The notes under the pieces were generated by a model. That model had not been told where the DNA came from, made no database searches, and was given only the letters and a program-made list of their open reading frames with translations. A stretch of 64,000 nucleotides of DNA from Pseudomonas oryzihabitans (GTDB lineage: Bacteria > Pseudomonadota > Gammaproteobacteria > Pseudomonadales > Pseudomonadaceae), in NCBI RefSeq assembly GCF_024652905.1, contig NZ_CP102428.1, positions 3,704,001 through 3,768,000 of the forward strand. Direction: 5' to 3'. The translations under genes were made by a program, and so were the position numbers. Shown one piece after another: positions 8,684-17,460 of the stretch (within the stretch, counting starts at the first letter, position 1; every line of letters begins with the position of its first letter).

Positions 8684-9601
8684 TCAGAGCGCTTGCTGTA
8701 CCGCTGGCAAGCCGGGTTGGCCGTCGCGGGTGGTGACGCCCTGCAGCCAGGGCTCCAGCACCTGGGGATGGGCCTTGAGCCAGGCCTTGGCGGCGGCATC
8801 GTAGCTGCCGCCCTTGTCCCGTGCGGCGCTCATGACGGCGTTTTCCATGTCCAGGGTGAATTTCATGTTGGTCAGCAACCGGGCCGGATTGGGGCACTGA
8901 TCGGCGTAGCCCTTGCGTGTCAGGGTGTTCACCGTGCCGGCGGTACCGAAATACTTGTCGCCGCCGGTCAGGTACTTGATGGGGTAGTCGACGTTCATTG
9001 GGTGCGGCGTCCAGCCGAGGAAGACCACCCACTTGTCACGCTTCACCGCGCGTCCGACCTGGGACAGCATGGCCTGCTCGCTGGATTCCACCAGTTGCCA
9101 GCCGCCCAGGCCGAATTCGTTGTCCTGGATAATCTTCTGCAGCGACTGGTTGGCCGGCGCGCCGGCCCCGATACCGTAGATCTTCTTGCCGAACTGGTCG
9201 GCATGCTTGGCCAGATCGTCGAAGCTCTTCACCCCGCCCTCCCAGACATAGGTGGGTACGGCCAGGGTGAATTCGGTACCGACCAGGTTCTGCGCCAGCT
9301 CGGTCACCTGGCCGGTCTTCACGAACTGGTCATAGTGCGCCTGCTGCGCCGGCATCCAGTTGCCGAGGAAGGCGTCCACCTGCCCGTTGCGCATGCCACC
9401 GTAGATGATCGGCACTGCCAGGGTCTCGACCTTGCTGGTGTAGCCCAGCGCGCCCAGGACCGCGCCGGTGAGGGCGTTGGTGGCGGCGATGTCGCTCCAG
9501 CCCGGATCGGCCAGGCGAACCGTTCCACAGGCCTGATCCTCGGCCTGGGCCGACAGGCTGACCAGGGCCAGCGTGAACGTAGCGATGATTCCGTGTTTCA
9601 T
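8684..9601 (-). CDS. choX: Choline ABC transporter periplasmic binding protein
   Basis: 305 residues. A signal peptide (MKHGIIATFTLALVSLSAQA) is followed by an OpuAC/ProX-type fold. The stretches CGTVRLADPGWSDIAATNAL, DAFLGNWMP, VVESSEQAML and VFLGWTPHPMN match ChoX proteins and contribute aromatic residues of the choline cage. It lies 21 bp downstream of betC, so choline released from choline-O-sulfate would be its ligand. No permease or ATPase gene is in the window, so it must share a transporter encoded elsewhere. Confidence 0.9.
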   Translation of the reverse strand: MKHGIIATFTLALVSLSAQAEDQACGTVRLADPGWSDIAATNALTGAVLGALGYTSKVETLAVPIIYGGMRNGQVDAFLGNWMPAQQAHYDQFVKTGQVTELAQNLVGTEFTLAVPTYVWEGGVKSFDDLAKHADQFGKKIYGIGAGAPANQSLQKIIQDNEFGLGGWQLVESSEQAMLSQVGRAVKRDKWVVFLGWTPHPMNVDYPIKYLTGGDKYFGTAGTVNTLTRKGYADQCPNPARLLTNMKFTLDMENAVMSAARDKGGSYDAAAKAWLKAHPQVLEPWLQGVTTRDGQPGLPAVQQAL

Positions 9602-9622
9602 GGCCGTGCTCCAGTTAGCGGT

Positions 9623-11134
9623 TCAGGGTTGAGGGTAGCGGGCGCGACGCTCCAGGTCGTCGAGATCGATGTGATTGCGCATGTATTGCTGGCTGGCATC
9701 GACGAAGGGCTGATGATCCCAGCTGGTCCGCTCGCCCTGCTCCAGGGCCGCCGCGACGAAGCGCCGCCGCCGCTGGCTGGCCAGTACCTGGCCATGCAGG
9801 CGCGCCAGATCCCAGCGCTGGCGAACCTCGGCCTGGAAGCTGGCGAGCAGCTCGGCATAGTCGGGGCTGGCGGCCAGGTTTTCGCGTTCCAGCGGATCGT
9901 TCTGCAGATCGAACAGCAGTGGCGGGTCCAGCTCGCAGTGGATGTACTTGTAGGGGCCGCGGCGGATCATCAGCAGCGGGCTGACGGTGCCCTCGGCCAG
10001 GTATTCGCCGATGACCTCGTCATGCCCTGCCCGGCCTTCCAGGTGCGGTAATAGCGAACGACCATCCAGCGGCAACTCCGCCGGCAGCCTGCCGCCGGCC
10101 AGCTCGACGAAGGTCGGCAGCAGGTCCATGGTCGATACCGAGGCCTGCACCCGCGCCGGGGCGAAGCGGCCGGGCGCATGGATCAGCAGCGGTACCCGGG
10201 CGGCCATCTCGAACCAGTGCATCTTGTACCAGAGTCCGCGCTCGCCGAGCATGTCGCCATGGTCGCCAGAAAAGACGATCACCGTGTCATCGGCCAGGCC
10301 GCACTCCTCCAGGGTCTTGAGCAGGTGGCCGACCTGGGCGTCGACGTAGCTGCAGGCACCGTAGTAGGCCTGGCGGGCGTCACGGATCTTGGCCTCGGGC
10401 AGCGGCTTGTCCCACAGATCGATCACCTTGAGCAGGCGCTGGCTGTGGGGGTCCTGCTCGGCCTGGGGAATGGTGCCTTCCGGCAGCGGGATGTCGACCT
10501 CGTTGTACAGGTCCCAGAACTCGCGGGGAATGGTGTAGGGATCGTGGGGGTGGGTCAGGGACACAGTCAGGCAGAACGGCTGGTCGTCCCCGCGGCGCAC
10601 ATGATCGTAGAGATACTGGCGTGCCTTGAAGACCACCTCTTCGTCGAAATCCAGCTGGTTGGTGCGCACGCAGGGCCCGGCCTGCAGCACCGAGGACATG
10701 TTGTGGTACCAACTCGGACGCACGTCCGCCGCGTCCCAGTTCACCGCCCAGCCATAGTCGGCCGGATAGATGTCGCTGGTCAGGCGCTCTTCGTAGCCGT
10801 GCAGCTGATCCGGTCCGCAGAAGTGCATCTTGCCCGACAGCGCGGTGCGATAGCCGAGGCGGCGCAGGTGGTGGGCGTAGGTGGGGATATCGGCGGCGAA
10901 GTCGGCGGCGTTGTCGTAGGCACCGATCTTCGACGGCAGCTGGCCGCTCACCAGGGTGAAGCGCGAGGGCGCGCACAGCGGGCTGTTGCAGTAGGCGGAG
11001 TCGAACACCACGGCGCGCTCGGCCAGGCGTTGCAGATTCGGCAGCTTGATTGGCGAGGCGGGGTCGTACAGCGGCAGGATGGGCGCCGCCATCTGGTCGG
11101 CCATGAGAAAGAGGATGTTCATCGGCTTGGACAA
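9623..11134 (-). CDS. betC: Choline-sulfatase
   Basis: 503 residues. It hydrolyses choline-O-sulfate to choline and sulfate in the cytosol. The sulfatase motif CAPSR starts at Cys54, the residue converted to formylglycine. Metal ligands are seen in LMADQ and FSGDHGDMLGERG. The start is a TTG at 11134 because GGAGG lies five bases upstream; ATG 11122 is the fallback. It forms an operon with choX and is divergent from a LysR regulator, the usual bet-type arrangement in pseudomonads. Confidence 0.95.
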   Translation of the reverse strand: MSKPMNILFLMADQMAAPILPLYDPASPIKLPNLQRLAERAVVFDSAYCNSPLCAPSRFTLVSGQLPSKIGAYDNAADFAADIPTYAHHLRRLGYRTALSGKMHFCGPDQLHGYEERLTSDIYPADYGWAVNWDAADVRPSWYHNMSSVLQAGPCVRTNQLDFDEEVVFKARQYLYDHVRRGDDQPFCLTVSLTHPHDPYTIPREFWDLYNEVDIPLPEGTIPQAEQDPHSQRLLKVIDLWDKPLPEAKIRDARQAYYGACSYVDAQVGHLLKTLEECGLADDTVIVFSGDHGDMLGERGLWYKMHWFEMAARVPLLIHAPGRFAPARVQASVSTMDLLPTFVELAGGRLPAELPLDGRSLLPHLEGRAGHDEVIGEYLAEGTVSPLLMIRRGPYKYIHCELDPPLLFDLQNDPLERENLAASPDYAELLASFQAEVRQRWDLARLHGQVLASQRRRRFVAAALEQGERTSWDHQPFVDASQQYMRNHIDLDDLERRARYPQP

Positions 11135-11239
11135 GAGCGCCTCCGCTAGGATCAGGGTTGCTTATGGGTAGTCCATCATCCGATGCCGAAAAATCTGCGT
11201 GAAGGCCATCTGGAGTGATGTTTCGGATAAGCTGGACTT

Positions 11240-12226
11240 ATGTCTGATCGCCACGGGAAAGCCCTTTTGGACGCCACCCTCCCAGCCGACCGCCCTGCCC
11301 TGGCGCTGGACAGCCTGCGCACCTTCGAGGTGGTGGCGCGCCGCCTGAGCTTTACCGCGGCGGCCAGCGAACTGGGCACCACCCAGCCGGCCATCAGCCA
11401 GCAGATCAAGCGCCTGGAAGCCCAGTTGCAGGTGCGGCTGTTCGACCGGGTCCATCGCGGCATCCTGCTCACCGAAGCCGGACGGCTGCTGCAGGAATAC
11501 GTCGAGGCCGGCCTCGCCACCCTGGACGAAGGGGTACGCCTGGTCACCGCCCGGCCTGCCCATGAAGTCCTGCAGGTGGCCACCGACTTCGCCTTCGCCG
11601 CCTATTGGCTGCTGCCGCGCCTGCCGCGCTTTCATGCCCGCCATCCGGAGCTGGACGTCAGCCTGGTCACCAGCGATAGAGTGCCGCTGCCCGGCCCGGA
11701 GATCGACATCACCCTGGGCTTCGGCGACGGCCGCTTCAAGCATGGCGAAGCCTGGCCGCTGTTTCGCGAGGAAGTCTTTCCGGTGTGCAGTCCGCGGCTG
11801 CTCCAGGGCCGGCAACCGCCGCTGCCCGCCACGGAGCTGGGGCGCTGGCCGCTGCTGCACCTCAAGGCGGCGCCCAACAGTCGCTGGTACGACTGGAAGA
11901 CCCTGTTGCCGGCGCTGGACCTGGCGCCCCTGCCCGCGGCACCGTCCGGCGCGGTGCTGAGCTTCGACAACTACACCCTGGTGATCCAGGCGGCCATTGC
12001 CGGCCAGGGCCTGGCGATCGGCTGGCGCCACCTGGTGGACGACCTGCTGCAGCAGGAGCTGCTCTGTCGCCCCTTCGCCGGACTGGCCACCTCGCGCTAC
12101 GGCTATTACGCCATCCTGCCCGAGCGCAAGCGGCGCCAGCGGCTGGTGCAGCGCTTTCTCGACTGGCTGCTGGAAGAGCTGGAAATGCCGCGCGAGTCCC
12201 TGGCCGGCGTACAGCTGGCGACCTGA
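11240..12226 (+). CDS. LysR-type regulator of the choline-sulfate locus
   Basis: 328 residues. The HTH is near residues 27-85 (SLRTFEVVARRLSFTAAASE, then TTQPAISQQIKRLEAQL). A periplasmic-binding-like effector domain follows. Divergence from betC across a 105-bp gap implies control of betC-choX, with choline or choline-O-sulfate as the likely ligand (inference). It is GcvA-like in sequence and unrelated to the TetR-type BetI. Confidence 0.88.
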   Translation: MSDRHGKALLDATLPADRPALALDSLRTFEVVARRLSFTAAASELGTTQPAISQQIKRLEAQLQVRLFDRVHRGILLTEAGRLLQEYVEAGLATLDEGVRLVTARPAHEVLQVATDFAFAAYWLLPRLPRFHARHPELDVSLVTSDRVPLPGPEIDITLGFGDGRFKHGEAWPLFREEVFPVCSPRLLQGRQPPLPATELGRWPLLHLKAAPNSRWYDWKTLLPALDLAPLPAAPSGAVLSFDNYTLVIQAAIAGQGLAIGWRHLVDDLLQQELLCRPFAGLATSRYGYYAILPERKRRQRLVQRFLDWLLEELEMPRESLAGVQLAT

Positions 12227-12233
12227 GCTGAAC

Positions 12234-12623
12234 TCAGCGCTCGTAGACTTCCAGCGGCAGATCGTCCGGGTCGGCGAAGAAGGTGAATCTCTTGCCGGTC
12301 AACTCGTCGGTGCGGATCGGCTCGGTGACCACGCCATGGTCGTGCAGGTGGGCGACGGTGGCGTCCAGGTCGGCCACGGCGAAAGCCAGGTGGCGCAGGC
12401 CCTGGGCCTCCGGGCGCGACGGCCTGGGCGGGGCATCGGGAAAGGAGAACAGCTCCAGCTGGGCATGCGTGCCTACCGCCAGATCCAGCTTCCAGGAGCG
12501 CCGGGCCTCGCGATAGGTCTCGGCGATCACCGACAGCCCGAGGATCTCGGTGTAGAAGTGCCGGGAGCGTTCATAGTCGGCGCAGATCAGCGCCACATGG
12601 TGCAGACGGTCGAAGTGGGTCAT
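12234..12623 (-). CDS. VOC family metalloprotein, YaeR-like
   Basis: 129 residues, one vicinal-oxygen-chelate module pair. It starts MTHFDRLHHVALICADYERS and keeps the likely metal ligands His9, His in GLRHLAFAV, and Glu in LPLEVYE. The family resembles glyoxalase I, but the YaeR branch has no proven substrate. A 13-codon upstream extension falls in the adjacent repeat element and is rejected. No ribosome binding site is evident: the sequence before the ATG is the terminal repeat of that element. Confidence 0.85.
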   Translation of the reverse strand: MTHFDRLHHVALICADYERSRHFYTEILGLSVIAETYREARRSWKLDLAVGTHAQLELFSFPDAPPRPSRPEAQGLRHLAFAVADLDATVAHLHDHGVVTEPIRTDELTGKRFTFFADPDDLPLEVYER

Positions 12624-12624
12624 A

Positions 12625-12796
12625 AGAAGCTGTTCACGATCTCGCGAGCTGGAGCCAAACAAGGCCTGGGCGGCCCCACGAAAATGCCTGAGAAAGCGCA
12701 GTTTACGGACGGTAAATGTGCATTGCGACCGGGCTGGCGATCCAGGGCGTTTTTAACGCAGGTTGGCCGACGCGCAGCAGATCGTGAACAGCTTCT
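12625..12796. mobile_element. 172-bp MITE-like element with 18-bp perfect terminal inverted repeats
   Basis: AGAAGCTGTTCACGATCT (12625-12642) is the exact reverse complement of 12779-12796. Inside are small palindromes such as TTTACGGACGGTAAA (12702-12716) and GCGTTTTTAACGC (12747-12759). There is no open frame. One end lies one base from the VOC start codon, and the other overlaps the first base pair of the lactonase stop codon. No clear target-site duplication is visible. It may be a nonautonomous element or a structured repeat of pseudomonads. Confidence 0.7.
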
Positions 12797-13962
12797 CAGG
12801 GTACCGCGACGAATTTGAGGTCAGCCGGGGCGCCCACATCCACGCTCTGCAGTTCATCACCGAGCGTGCCGCTGTCGGGATCCCGGACGAAGACCTTGAG
12901 CTGGTTGGATTTCTGGTTGGCCACCAGCAGGTACCGCCCGGACGGGTCGATGGCGAACTCCCGTGGCGACAGGCCATTGACCGGATGGCGCTGGACAAAG
13001 GTCAGGGTGCCGTCGGGATTGACCGCGAACACCGCCAGCTGGTTGTCCGTGCCGCGACTGGCGACATAGAGGAAGCGCCCGTCGCCGGACAGGTGCAGGG
13101 CCCCGGCATCCCGCTCGCCCATGAATTCCTGGGGCGTCAGGCTGTAGCTCTGCAACTGGCGCAGCATGCCGTCCTGATGGGCGAAGGCCATGACCTGGCC
13201 GGCCAGCTCCAGGGTCAGGTAGGCATAGCGGCCATCGGCGCTGAACACCAGATGGCGAGGACCGCTGCCTTCCGGCACCGGGACGAAGGGCGTCTCGGCG
13301 GCCACCAGCGGCCGCTCCGGCTGCTGCGGCAGATAGCGATAGACGAACACCTTGTCGGCGCCCAGATCCGGGGCGAAGACGAAGCGGCCATCCGGGGTGG
13401 TCACCGCCGCGTGCACATGGCTGGATTGCTGGCGTGGGTGCTGTTCGCTGGGCTGATGGAATTCGATCTGGGCCACCGGGCTGAGCACGCCGCCGTCCTG
13501 GATCGGCAGCACCGCCAGGGAGCCTTCCGGCAGACTGGAGTAGTTGGCCACGAACAGGAACTTGCCATCGGTGCTGAGGCTGGAGTGAGTCGGCTCGTCG
13601 CCCAGGCTCTTGACCTGGCTGATCTGCTGCAGACGGCCATTGCCCGGTTCGAAGCGATAGGAGGTGACCCGGCCGATGCTGTCGCCACTCGAACCGCGGC
13701 CGTTCTCGTTGACGGCGAACAGGGTGCGGCCATCGCGGGACAGGGTCAGGAACGACGGATTGGAGGCCTTGACGATCCGTAGCGGGCCATCGATCTGGCC
13801 ATTGCGGCTGTTGAAGCGATAGACATACAGCCCCTGGCTGCTGCCCGCGGTGTAGCTGCCGACCAGCAGATTGAACAGACCGGGTTCGGCGCGGGCCGGG
13901 GCGTTGTGCCCCACGAGCAGGGCGAACAGGGCCAGCGGTAGCAGACGGGGCAGAGCTCTCAT
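12796..13962 (-). CDS. Lactonase family beta-propeller protein, exported
   Basis: 388 residues with a signal peptide (MRALPRLLPLALFALLVGHN then APARA). The remainder is a seven-bladed propeller of the 6-phosphogluconolactonase YbhE type, with repeats such as SRDGRTLFAVNENGR, STDGKFLFVANYSS and SGDGRFLYVASRG. The signal peptide makes a role in the cytosolic pentose phosphate pathway doubtful; a periplasmic lactonase on an unknown sugar lactone is more likely. The stop codon touches the adjacent inverted-repeat element. Confidence 0.85.
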   Translation of the reverse strand: MRALPRLLPLALFALLVGHNAPARAEPGLFNLLVGSYTAGSSQGLYVYRFNSRNGQIDGPLRIVKASNPSFLTLSRDGRTLFAVNENGRGSSGDSIGRVTSYRFEPGNGRLQQISQVKSLGDEPTHSSLSTDGKFLFVANYSSLPEGSLAVLPIQDGGVLSPVAQIEFHQPSEQHPRQQSSHVHAAVTTPDGRFVFAPDLGADKVFVYRYLPQQPERPLVAAETPFVPVPEGSGPRHLVFSADGRYAYLTLELAGQVMAFAHQDGMLRQLQSYSLTPQEFMGERDAGALHLSGDGRFLYVASRGTDNQLAVFAVNPDGTLTFVQRHPVNGLSPREFAIDPSGRYLLVANQKSNQLKVFVRDPDSGTLGDELQSVDVGAPADLKFVAVP

Positions 13963-14224
13963 GGGAAATCCTTGGCGAGCGATGGGCGTTGAGACCGATA
14001 CGAAGCGGTCCGGTTTCCCTACCGTCTGAAGGCGGAGGGCGGCCGCGCGCGGCGGTTATTCTACTGAAATCCGGGCTGGCACTGTGCCAGAGGTCTTTCT
14101 CCATTTATCGCCTGCGATGGCGCGCCGGCCAGTTCCGTCGGGCCGGCAGGCCCCAGGAGCCTGTGCCAGAGCCTGCGGTGAGCTCGGCGCTACTCCTTGG
14201 CTACCGCTAAAAGAATCGTCCCGG

Positions 14225-14683
14225 TCAGTCCAGTACGCCTTGCAGGATGGCGTAGACGATCCCGGTGCCCACGGCGACCAGTACCATGTCGGTTCCCAGA
14301 CGCCGCCATTCGTAACCCGGGTAGTCCGGCAACTGGCGGGCGATACCCGGCGGCAGCGGTCGGCCATAACCAGGTGGGAGAGGGCGCCCGCGCTCCAGAC
14401 GCAGCCCCGGCGGCAGGTCGCCCCCGCGACCGATCTGGCCGCGCAGCGCCTGGATACGCTCCCGCGCCAGTCCCAGATCCGGCGGGCCGCCGGCACCCGG
14501 TCCGGCACCCGGGCGACCCTGGCCACGCGACTCGGGACCCGGTCCCTTGCCATGCGGACCGCCTTGGTCCTGCCAGCCCGGGCCATGCGGCCCCTTGGGT
14601 CCTCCCGGTCCATGTTCCGGCGGCGCGGCCAGGGCCAGGTTGCCTATCAGACAGAGGACTGCAGCAGAAAGGACGGTACGCAT
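14225..14683 (-). CDS. CigR/RcnB-like proline- and glycine-rich exported protein
   Basis: 152 residues. A signal peptide (MRTVLSAAVLCLIGNLALAA) precedes a low-complexity Gly/Pro/His tract (about 25-75), then a short helical segment and the C-terminal motif YPGYEWRRLGTDMVLVAVGTG. The last part is typical of CigR, annotated in some bacteria as an anti-virulence regulator, and of RcnB. An in-frame ATG 25 codons upstream is rejected because the signal peptide starts here. Function in Pseudomonas is unknown. Confidence 0.75.
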   Translation of the reverse strand: MRTVLSAAVLCLIGNLALAAPPEHGPGGPKGPHGPGWQDQGGPHGKGPGPESRGQGRPGAGPGAGGPPDLGLARERIQALRGQIGRGGDLPPGLRLERGRPLPPGYGRPLPPGIARQLPDYPGYEWRRLGTDMVLVAVGTGIVYAILQGVLD

Positions 14684-14758
14684 GGGGTTTCCCTCGTCAG
14701 GGACGATGGCGTCGGCTATCCACTTGGAGTCTGATTGCAGGAAAAGACTCCAAGTCAT

Positions 14759-14995
14759 TCCAGGACTCTTCAGCCTGTGGATAAATCGGGGATGAAATCG
14801 GTATAACTTCAGGAGAAAACTCTGACGCCAATCAGATACTCAATAAAATCCCTTTATTATCAATAGATTAAAAAGATGATCGGCTGGCTATCGAATCCGC
14901 TTTTTGTGGATAAAGCCTGGGACCCCCCTGCGATGACGTTCGTTTTCGCCTGCACTCAAGCCGTGCGCGGATCGATTTTCCCCAGCCTGGAAACG
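14759..14995. other. AT-rich intergenic region flanked by two perfect DnaA boxes
   Basis: TGTGGATAA (reverse-strand TTATCCACA) occurs at 14776-14784 and 14905-14913, both in the same orientation. Between them, 14797-14880 is markedly AT-rich and includes the inverted repeat AATAAA/TTTATT (14842-14858). No gene is visible. Confidence 0.6.
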
Positions 14996-15031
14996 GAAAA
15001 GACGCGCCTGGATGACCGGGCGCGGCTTTTC
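14996..15031 (-). terminator. Terminator of the prlC-yheV operon
   Basis: An inverted repeat with one mismatch (AAAAGACGCGCC / GGGCGCGGCTTTT) lies 17 bp past the stop codon of the zinc-ribbon gene. On the minus strand the stem is followed by TTTTCC. Confidence 0.75.
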
Positions 15032-15047
15032 TGAAGGTCGCCTTTCG

Positions 15048-15320
15048 CTATTCCGGCTTTTTCAGCTTGGGATTGGGAAAGAACTGCACGGCCTGCACCT
15101 TGGGATCAGGCTTCTTGGGTTTCAGCGCACTGATATTGACCCGCGTCGGCAATTCCTTGGGGACCGAATTGCCACGCTCGTCCAGGGTGTCGCTGTAGCC
15201 GCAGGAGAGGCACTCGCGGTGGGGCGTACCGTCCTGGGTCCACATCTTCAGGGTGTCCTGCGCCTGGCACGCCGGGCAGACCGCCCCGGCGATGAACCTC
15301 TTGCGGATCGGCTCGCTCAC
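15048..15320 (-). CDS. YheV-like zinc ribbon protein
   Basis: 90 residues starting at GTG (SEPIRKRFIAGAVCPACQAQ). Two CxxC pairs (CPAC and CLSC) form a predicted zinc ribbon, followed by a Lys/Pro-rich tail (ALKPKKPDPK). Its GTG overlaps the prlC stop in a GTGA arrangement, so it is translationally coupled. The much longer frame through this position is an antisense-type shadow of prlC and is rejected. The molecular role is unknown. Confidence 0.85.
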   Translation of the reverse strand: MSEPIRKRFIAGAVCPACQAQDTLKMWTQDGTPHRECLSCGYSDTLDERGNSVPKELPTRVNISALKPKKPDPKVQAVQFFPNPKLKKPE

Positions 15321-17368
15321 GCCGCCTCCTCCTCGCTCAGCCCGGAATGGCGGAGCAGGGCGTCGATGCTGGGCTCGCGACCGCGGAAGTCGACGAACAG
15401 CACCATGGGCGCCTGGGAGCCGCCGCGGGCCAGGATGGCCTCGCGGAAGGCGCGCCCGGTCTCGGGGTTGAAGACGCCTTCTTCCTCGAACTTGGCGAAG
15501 GCATCGGCGGACAGCACCTCGGCCCACTTGTAGCTGTAGTAGCCCGCCGCATAACCGCCGGCGAAGATGTGGGCAAAGCTGTTGGGGAAGCGGTTGTAGG
15601 CCGGCGGCCGTACGACGGAGATCTCGTCGCGGATGCCTTCCAGCACCTCGCGCACGCTGCGACCGTCGCCATGGGTAGCGTGCAATTCGAAGTCGAACAG
15701 CGAGAATTCCAGCTGGCGCAGCATCATCAGGCCGGACTGGAAGTTCTTGGCCGCCAGCATCTTGTCCAGCAGTTCCTGGGGCAGCGGCTCGCCGGTCTCG
15801 TAGTGACCGGAGATCAGCGCCAGGCCCTCGGGCTCCCAGCACCAGTTCTCCATGAACTGGCTGGGCAGCTCCACCGCATCCCAGGCCACGCCGTTGATGC
15901 CGGAGACGCTGGCGTGCTCGACGCGGGTCAGCAGGTGGTGCAGGCCATGGCCGAATTCGTGGAAGAGGGTGGTCACCTCGTCATGGGTCAGCAGCGCCGG
16001 CTTGCCGGGGCTGGCCGGGGTGAAGTTGCAGACCAGGTAGGCCACCGGATCGATCAGGCGGCCCTGGGCATCACGGCGCTTGTCGCGGGCACCGTCCATC
16101 CAGGCGCCACCGCGCTTGTTGGCGCGAGCATAGAGGTCGAAGTAGAAGCGGCCGATGGCGGTGCCATTCTCCTTGATCTCGAACAGGCGCACGTCGGGAT
16201 GCCACTTCTCGAAGTCGCGCAGCTCGGCGATCTCGATGCCATAGAGCTTCTGCACCGTGGCGAACAGGCCGGAGAGCACCTTGTCCACCGGGAACCAGGC
16301 GCGGACCTCTTCCTGGGACAGCGCGTAGCGCTGCTGGCGCAGCTTCTCGGCAAAGTAGCCGGTGTCCCAGCTCTGCAGATCCTGCACGCCCTGTTCGGCG
16401 GCGAAGGCACGCAATTCTTCCAGGTCGCGCTGGGCGAAGGGCTTGGAGCGCACGGCGAGGTCGCGCAGGAAACCCAGCACCTGGTCGCTGCTCTCGGCCA
16501 TCTTGGTGGCCAGCGACAGCTCGGCATAGTTGGCGTAGCCCAGCAGGCGGGCCAGTTCCTGGCGCAGGTCGAGCAATTCCTCCATCACCGGACCGTTGTC
16601 GAACTGGCCGGCGTTGGGGCCCTGCTCGGAGGCGCGGGTGGCGTAGGCGGCATAGACTTCCTCGCGCAGGGCGCGGTCATCGGCGTAGGTCATCACCGCG
16701 TAGTAGCTGGGGAATTCCAGGGTCACCAGCCAGCCGTCCAGCTCCTTGGCCTGGGCGGCGGCCTGCAGCTGGGCCTTGGCCGACTCGGGCAGGCCCGCCA
16801 GGGTCGCTTCGTCGGTAACGTGCTTGGTCCAGGCCTGGGTGGCATCGAGCAGCTGGTTGGAGAACTTGCTGCCCAGCTCGGACTTGCGCGCCTGGATGGC
16901 GGCATAGCGCTGCTGCTCGGCCGGCGGCAGGTCGATGCCGGACAGGCGGAAGTCACGCAGGGCGTGTTCCAGGGTGGTCTTCTGGCCGGCGTCGAAGCCC
17001 TTGGCTTCTTCGCTTTCAGCCAGGCGGCTGTAGGCCTGGAAGAGATCCTTGTTCTGGCCGATCTCGGTGGAGTAGGCCGACAGCTTGGGCAGACAGGCCT
17101 CGTAGGCGGCGCGCAGCTCGGCGCTGTTGCACACGGCGTTGAGGTGGCCGATGGGGCTCCAGGCCTGACCCAGCCGATCGTTCAGCTCGTCCATCGCCAG
17201 CACCAGGCCGGCCCAGGTGGGGTGTTCCTTCTGGGTCTCCAACAACTTGACCAGGGCGGCACGGTTCTCGGCCAGGACAGTGTCGATGGCCGGCTCGACG
17301 TGCTCGGGCTTGATGGCGGAAAAGGGCGGCAGGTCGTAGGACTGAAGCAGCGGATTGCTGGCGCTCAC
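15317..17368 (-). CDS. prlC: Oligopeptidase A
   Basis: 683 residues, M3 family zinc metallopeptidase of the cytosol that degrades short peptides, including cleaved signal peptides. The zinc motif HEFGHGLHHLL is present, with the third ligand downstream. The start is GTG at 17368 (SASNPLLQSYDLPPFSAI), preceded by GAGGGG; the longer frame to 17431 runs into the divergent promoter region. It shares an operon with the zinc-ribbon gene. Confidence 0.96.
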   Translation of the reverse strand: MSASNPLLQSYDLPPFSAIKPEHVEPAIDTVLAENRAALVKLLETQKEHPTWAGLVLAMDELNDRLGQAWSPIGHLNAVCNSAELRAAYEACLPKLSAYSTEIGQNKDLFQAYSRLAESEEAKGFDAGQKTTLEHALRDFRLSGIDLPPAEQQRYAAIQARKSELGSKFSNQLLDATQAWTKHVTDEATLAGLPESAKAQLQAAAQAKELDGWLVTLEFPSYYAVMTYADDRALREEVYAAYATRASEQGPNAGQFDNGPVMEELLDLRQELARLLGYANYAELSLATKMAESSDQVLGFLRDLAVRSKPFAQRDLEELRAFAAEQGVQDLQSWDTGYFAEKLRQQRYALSQEEVRAWFPVDKVLSGLFATVQKLYGIEIAELRDFEKWHPDVRLFEIKENGTAIGRFYFDLYARANKRGGAWMDGARDKRRDAQGRLIDPVAYLVCNFTPASPGKPALLTHDEVTTLFHEFGHGLHHLLTRVEHASVSGINGVAWDAVELPSQFMENWCWEPEGLALISGHYETGEPLPQELLDKMLAAKNFQSGLMMLRQLEFSLFDFELHATHGDGRSVREVLEGIRDEISVVRPPAYNRFPNSFAHIFAGGYAAGYYSYKWAEVLSADAFAKFEEEGVFNPETGRAFREAILARGGSQAPMVLFVDFRGREPSIDALLRHSGLSEEEAA

Positions 17369-17460
17369 GGCGTTCCCCTCGGGGCGATGGCTTTGACAGT
17401 TATATATGGAGCCCATCCTAATAGGTCTCAAGACCCTTCCGACGAGAAAAGGTATCTATC

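Noticed and set aside
12625-12796. Considered the inverted repeat as a bidirectional terminator
   Set aside because: The 136-bp separation of arms is far too large for a terminator loop, and the genes on both sides read in the same direction.
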